A DNA stretch of 64,000 bases from Meloidogyne chitwoodi (lineage: Eukaryota; Nematoda; Chromadorea; Rhabditida; Meloidogynidae): positions 186,001-250,000 of the forward strand of contig JACZZP010000019.1 in the NCBI GenBank assembly GCA_015183035.1. The letters run 5' to 3'. The position numbers and the translations under genes were made by a program. The notes beneath the pieces are model-generated. The model saw only the letters and a list, made by a program, of their open reading frames with translations. It did not search any database and had not been told where the DNA came from. Shown piece after piece: positions 13,001-19,000 of the stretch (the first letter of the stretch is position 1; each line of letters starts with the position of its first letter).

Positions 13001-16000
13001 ATATTTTAGATCCGAAAATTTTATTTTTATTTTTTTTGTCCCGAAAACATGCTTTTTACCAGTAGGTGAATTGACAACACCTCATTCTATTACTCAACAG
13101 AGGTCAGAAATAACCACTTTGAGGTAGCTAAGAAATTCGAACAAACGATAACTGTGCAATGCACCGAAGTGCTGTTACCGAGTGTGTTGTGAAAACCCTC
13201 AAATTATATAGCAGCTGGGTTGCTCAAGGCGCGCGAAGTCCAAGATTAACCCAGGTGACTACATAATTATATTGGGGGAAGATCTCTTCATTATAAGAAA
13301 CCCCAAAAGGGGAGAGAAGGAACAATACAAAAAAGTGAAAGAAGAAGAAAAGAAGAAGAAGAAAAGAAGAAGAAGAAAAGAAGAAGAAGAAAAGAAGAAG
13401 AAGAAAAGAAGAAGAAGAAAAGAAGAAGAAGAAAAGAAGAAGAAGAAAAGAAGAAGAAGAAAAGAAGAAGAAGAAAAGAAGAAGAAGAAAAGAAGAAGAA
13501 GAAAAGAAGAAGAAGAAAAGAAGAAGAAGAAAAGAAGAAGAAGAAAAGAAGAAGAAGAAAAGAAGAAGAAGAAAAGAAGAAGAAGAAAAGAAGAAGAAGA
13601 AAAGAAGAAGAAGAAAAGAAGAAGAAGAAAAGAAGAAGAAGAAAAGAAGAAGAAGAAAAGAAGAAGAAGAAAAGAAGAAGAAGAAAAGAAGAAGAAGAAA
13701 AGAAGAAGAAGAAAAGAAGAAGAAGAAAAGAAGAAGAAGAAAAGAAGAAGAAGAAAAGAAGAAGAAGAAAAGAAGAAGAAGAAAAGAAGAAGAAGAAAAG
13801 AAGAAGAAGAAAAGAAGAAGAAGAAAAGAAGAAGAAGAAAAGAAGAAGAAGAAAAGAAGAAGAAGAAAAGAAGAAGAAGAAAAGAAGAAGAAGAAAAGAA
13901 GAAGAAGAAAAGAAGAAGAAGAAAAGAAGAAGAAGAAAAGAAGAAGAAGAAAAGAAGAAGAAGAAAAGAAGAAGAAGAAAAGAAGAAGAAGAAAAGAAGA
14001 AAAGAAGAAGAGGAAGATGATGAAGAGGAAGATGAAGAAGAAGCAAAGAAGAAGCAAAGAAGAAGAAGAGGAAGATGAAGAAGAGGATGATGAAGAAGAG
14101 AAGAACAATAAAAGAAATAATTTGGGTCTAAAATTAAATTTTAATATTTTTTAAATTTTTTATTTTTTCATTTTTAAATTTTTGATAATTTTTTGAAATT
14201 TTGTAACTGAATGGTTGGAAACCGAATTATGGGAGAAATGCAAAAGCTTATATAGGCTTTTTTCGACACCAATAGTCAAGACTCGGGGTCGAGACTCGAG
14301 ACTTTTGTTTAAATTGTCTCTAGAGGCTCAGAATTGGGCTCGAACTTCTCTATCGAGCTCGGTATTGAATTTCGATACCGAGACAAAAGTCGAGACTCGG
14401 GGTCGAGACTCGAGACTTTTGTTTAAATTGTCTCTATAGGCTCAAAATTGGGCTCGAACTTCTCTATCGAGCTCGGTATTGAATTTTGATACCGAGACCA
14501 AAATCGAGACTCGGGGTCGAGACTCGAGACTGTTTAAATTGTCTCTAGAGGCTCAGAATTGGGCTCGAACTTCTCTATCGAGCTCGGTATTGAATTTTGA
14601 TATCGAGACTCGGGGTCGAGACTCGAGACTTTTGTTTAAATTGTCTCTATAGGCTCAAAATTGGGCTCGAACTTCTCTATCGAGATCGGTATTGAATTTT
14701 GATACCGAGAACAAAGTCGAGACTCGGGGTAAAACTCGAGATTTTTATCTAAAAGTTGTACCATGTCAATTTAGGTACCAAAGATTCGTGCTACAAACTT
14801 TTTATTGAATTTATTGAATTGCTCGTTCACAGTTTACCACCATTTAATAAATCTGTAAATTTTAACGGCGAGTCTCAATCTTTAACGGGAAGTAAGTTAA
14901 GGAAATTTTTTGCTTTAAGGGGCGACTATAACAAATTTTGTATGTAGAATAGAAAATATTGATTTAAACTCAATGATAAATGATATTTTTATGGAAAAAT
15001 ATAAATTTGTGTCATAAAAATTGTTATCCTAGCATATTTTTATTACAAGTTGCAATTCGTACACGAGGTCCCCGACCAAATTGCATTTACTCTTTTCGCT
15101 ATAATTTTGCAATGGCTTTAATGAAATCCTTAATCCATATATCATTCGAAATCCCAAAGAATTCTCTACAATATATTATCTAAAATATTTCAATACACCA
15201 AACCAAGTGAAACCCTACACACCCCCCAGATTTCAACTTCATATAAATTGATCATTTTTAGCCCAAAAATTTTATAAAAAATATTTCTAGACTCTGCTCT
15301 TCAAGGGCTTTCAAATGATAAATCATTTGCCCATATTACATAACTTTTGATGTATGCCATTTTTCAACAAAAAATTTTTGATAAAATTTATACCCAAAAT
15401 TTTAAAAATCATAACTTTTTCAAAAGTGACCTTTTTTAAAATTTTAAAATCTATTAGGTGTTAAAAATTATGCTTGATTTTATAAAAATACCTTTAGTCC
15501 AATCACATGGCAAAAAACTCAAAATTTTTTCAAAAAACCGAAAATTTTTTAATTTTAAGTTTTTCGACCATAATTACCCCTAACCATAAAATTTTACAAC
15601 ATTTCTTCACTCAAAAAATAACTAATTTTTTGCTTTATTTATTAAACATTATTTCATTCAAATTCGACCAAAACTCGCTAAGTTAAGGTCGATTGAAATT
15701 TTTCAAAAATATTCCAAATGGGGTACGACCTCTTTCGAAAAATTTTGAAATTTTTTTCGCAAAAAAATGATTTTTATGGGGTAAGAATACTCTCTGAACA
15801 CGAATCCGGTATCTGAAAAATTTTTAAAAATTTTTCCGCAAAGTTACGGTCAAAAACCGTCAGAGTCCTAATCACTGTTAGGACTCCATTGTCTGAGACT
15901 CAAGTGGACCCCAAACAGGTGATATGTTTTTCTGACCTCCAAAACATGCTCTACAACATGAGCGAGTAAAATCAGGTTTTGTAATTAGTTTCTTACTCCT

Positions 16001-19000
16001 CACCCTTTAAACCCCGTTGTACAAAAATTTAACTCCTCGTAACTTGGTCAAAGTTTATCCAAAATTTTTTCAAAAAATATTTTTGAACTCAACTCATCAA
16101 GAACTTTCGAATGGTATATCATTTTGTACACTTTCATTATTTTTGGGGTAGACCATTTTTGGTCTCAAAATTTTGGATGCGTTTTTATGCCAAAAATTTT
16201 AAAAAATCATATCTTTTTCAAAAGTAACCTTTTTGAAAATTTTAAAATATTATTATGTTTTAAAAAATATACCAAATTTAATAAAAATACTTTCAATCCA
16301 GTTCCATGGCAAAAATACCGAAAAATTTTCGAAAAACCGAAAATTTTCGAATTTTCAAAAATCAGACCTAACTAACACTATCCTTAAAATTTTTCAATTT
16401 TTTCTTTACTAAAAAAAATAGCTAATTTTTTGCTTTATGTAATAACATTTGATTCATTTCAATCCGACTAAAATTCGAAAAGTTAAGGTCGATTGAATTT
16501 TTCGGAAAATATTCCAAAAGGAGAACCCCTTTGGAAAAATTTTGGAAAATTTTTTTTCGTATAAATGTCTTATATGGGGTAAAAACACTCTCTGAATACG
16601 AATCCGTAGTCAGAAAAATTAAAAAAAAATTTTCGCAAAGTTACGGTCAAAAAACCGTCAGCGTCCGAATTACTTTTCGGACTTTAACTCTCTGAGACTC
16701 AAGTGTACCCCCAACATGATATATATTTTTAGGAACGTCATAAAATACTCCACAATATTGGCTTTTGAAATTGGGATTCACACGCCGATTTCAAAAATTG
16801 ACATAAGAGAACAACACTTGCAGAATTATATCCCACCAAATTTTAACCTGAGACAAAAGTGGCCAACAAACTTTTTATAGCCACATCGCATGGCTACAAA
16901 TACATCAACTAAGAACCAAATCCATAAATTTCATTTTCCACTCAAAAATGCACTTTAAATCTTCGACCGGCCATTTCATTGCCATACTCAAACTCAGCAC
17001 CAAAATGACCCATCCCATTGAACTCTCCATAGTCGATTACATATTCTCTGAGCATGCTCCAATTTTTATTTAAAATTTAAATCAAATTCCCTGTTCAGTG
17101 CCACACTCAAACTCTGCACCAAAATGGCCTTCCCAAAAAATTCCCCATACCCCTTTACATATTATCACAATATAAATAAATTTTTATTTAAAATTTAAAG
17201 CAAAAACGTCCTGTTCATTGCCGCACTCAAGTTCGGCACCAAAATAACCCATCCCAAAAAATTCTCCATATCCGATTACCCATTATCCCTCCCAAACATT
17301 TTCCACTATATCTACCCGTTCGCTTAATAGCATTTGCAATATTTGGTCACTAAGGAAATCCACGGACAAAATGCCAACATTTAAAAAGGGTTAAGAAGGC
17401 ACTTCGCGCCTTAGAGTTGAGATTTTTCTGAATTTTTTTTTTAATCCTTATCTACATATCGTGGGCCAGCCCCCTCCAAGCAAAAGTTTTCCGCTATCTC
17501 CGCCCGTTTCAAAGTTAGCACTCTAATCCCGGCCGTTTCGGTGCCTTGCGACACTCGCACCAAAGATTTCGGATTTTTCCCAAATGCCCCACCAAAAGTG
17601 CCCCCCAAGATGTCGCAGTTATATATCTCTCCCGGTCCCCGTTAAGCCAGGGGAGTTTTTTAAAAGTGACTTGCAACTTATTTATAGTTTCTTTTGAAAT
17701 AAAAATAATAGTGCAACTTCTTTCTGACCCCCTGTTAACAAATAATTAACTCATTTGCTTAATTTCTCCTCTTTGTTTTTTTTCTCCTAACTACTGTACA
17801 TAATTTTTTTCTGGTTAAGGAAACTTGCTGGTTTAAGTAAACACCCAATTTATTCGCAAGAAAAATTTGTTTAAGTCAATTTAGTGTAAAATATTTTTTG
17901 CAAATAAATGGGATGTCAAACTAAACCAACAAGTTCCGATTAAAGTTAGAATGGGATTTTTTATTAATTAAATTTTGAGTCTGATTTTAATTATTTTAGA
18001 CTTTGTAAACTTTGGCTGGACAATGAATTTAATTTAAACTTCAAAAATTTTGTAAACATAGGTTCAGGCACTATAGAAAATGTACAATTTAAATTTATAC
18101 TCAACTACGCGAAAAAATATGGAAAAGTTTTTGAACAAATTTTATTAGAGTTTACCAGTTTTCTTACACAAACTCAAATACACAACGATTATGGTTATAT
18201 AGCGAAAATATTAATTAACTTTTCAAAAGAAAATTTATTCAAAAATTTTTATGAGGAAACTCAACAGAGTCATTCAATGATTCCAGAAGGTGGAATAGAA
18301 ACGTCTATTAATGACTCTCAAAAATTTATGATTGACCTCTACAGACCTATTAATAAAAACTTATATTTCAATAAACCAGTTGTTCAAACGTTTGTTTGAA
18401 CTTGTGCAGTTTAAGTGCACACATCCCATTTATTCGCAAGAATTTTATCTTCAATTCATTCTTGGTTGTAAAATATTTTCTTGCGAATAGATGGGGTGTA
18501 TATTTGGTCATTAATTCTCTTATACTTTGGTTTATTTTTTGCGAATAAATGGCGCGTGCACTTAAAATACACAAGTTCCGGTTGTTTTAATAATTAAATA
18601 AACTAGATATGGGATAAGTGACATTTTGGGTTATCTCAATTTTTGTTCAAAAATATTTTTAGACCAAAGTCAATGCAAGAGAGAAATGCCGAGTTGGGGA
18701 GAATGGCATTGGAACTTTACACTCTACACGGATTAGCAAATTTAGTACATGTTGCATGGCCTATTGCAAAATACTTACTTTGGAGTTTAAAACAGATACA
18801 CGATGATGAAAATTGGTTCAAATTATTGTTAGAAAATTGTAGGGTTATTATTACCAGCTTTTCTCTAATTCTCTTTATTTATAATTCGCGACTAATCGGC
18901 CAGTCTTTTTGATAATAAGGCATGTTTGCGCGCTTATACACTCCCAGTCTGACCATTATGTCCCATTGACCATTTATAAAATGTAGGCAAAGTACCTTTT

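Larger units (their letters stand above)
5054..17999 (+). other. Intron 7 of paralog A, 12.9 kb and repeat-filled
   Basis: The donor (GA|GTAATA at 5053/5054) is identical in position and phase to intron 7 of paralog B (25117/25118) and C (33963/33964), where that intron is about 105 and 710 bp long. The acceptor TTATTTTAG|ACTTTGT at 17999/18000 matches the exon 8 start of B. The extra 12 kb holds, in order, a dispersed repeat copy, a Helitron, a purine tract, a 114-bp satellite, two more copies of the dispersed repeat and a 122-bp tandem repeat. Confidence 0.75.

Noticed and set aside
13224..14108. Open frames of 250-290 codons on both strands
   Set aside because: They consist only of translations of the 14-bp purine repeat. 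No initiation context, domain or splice partner.
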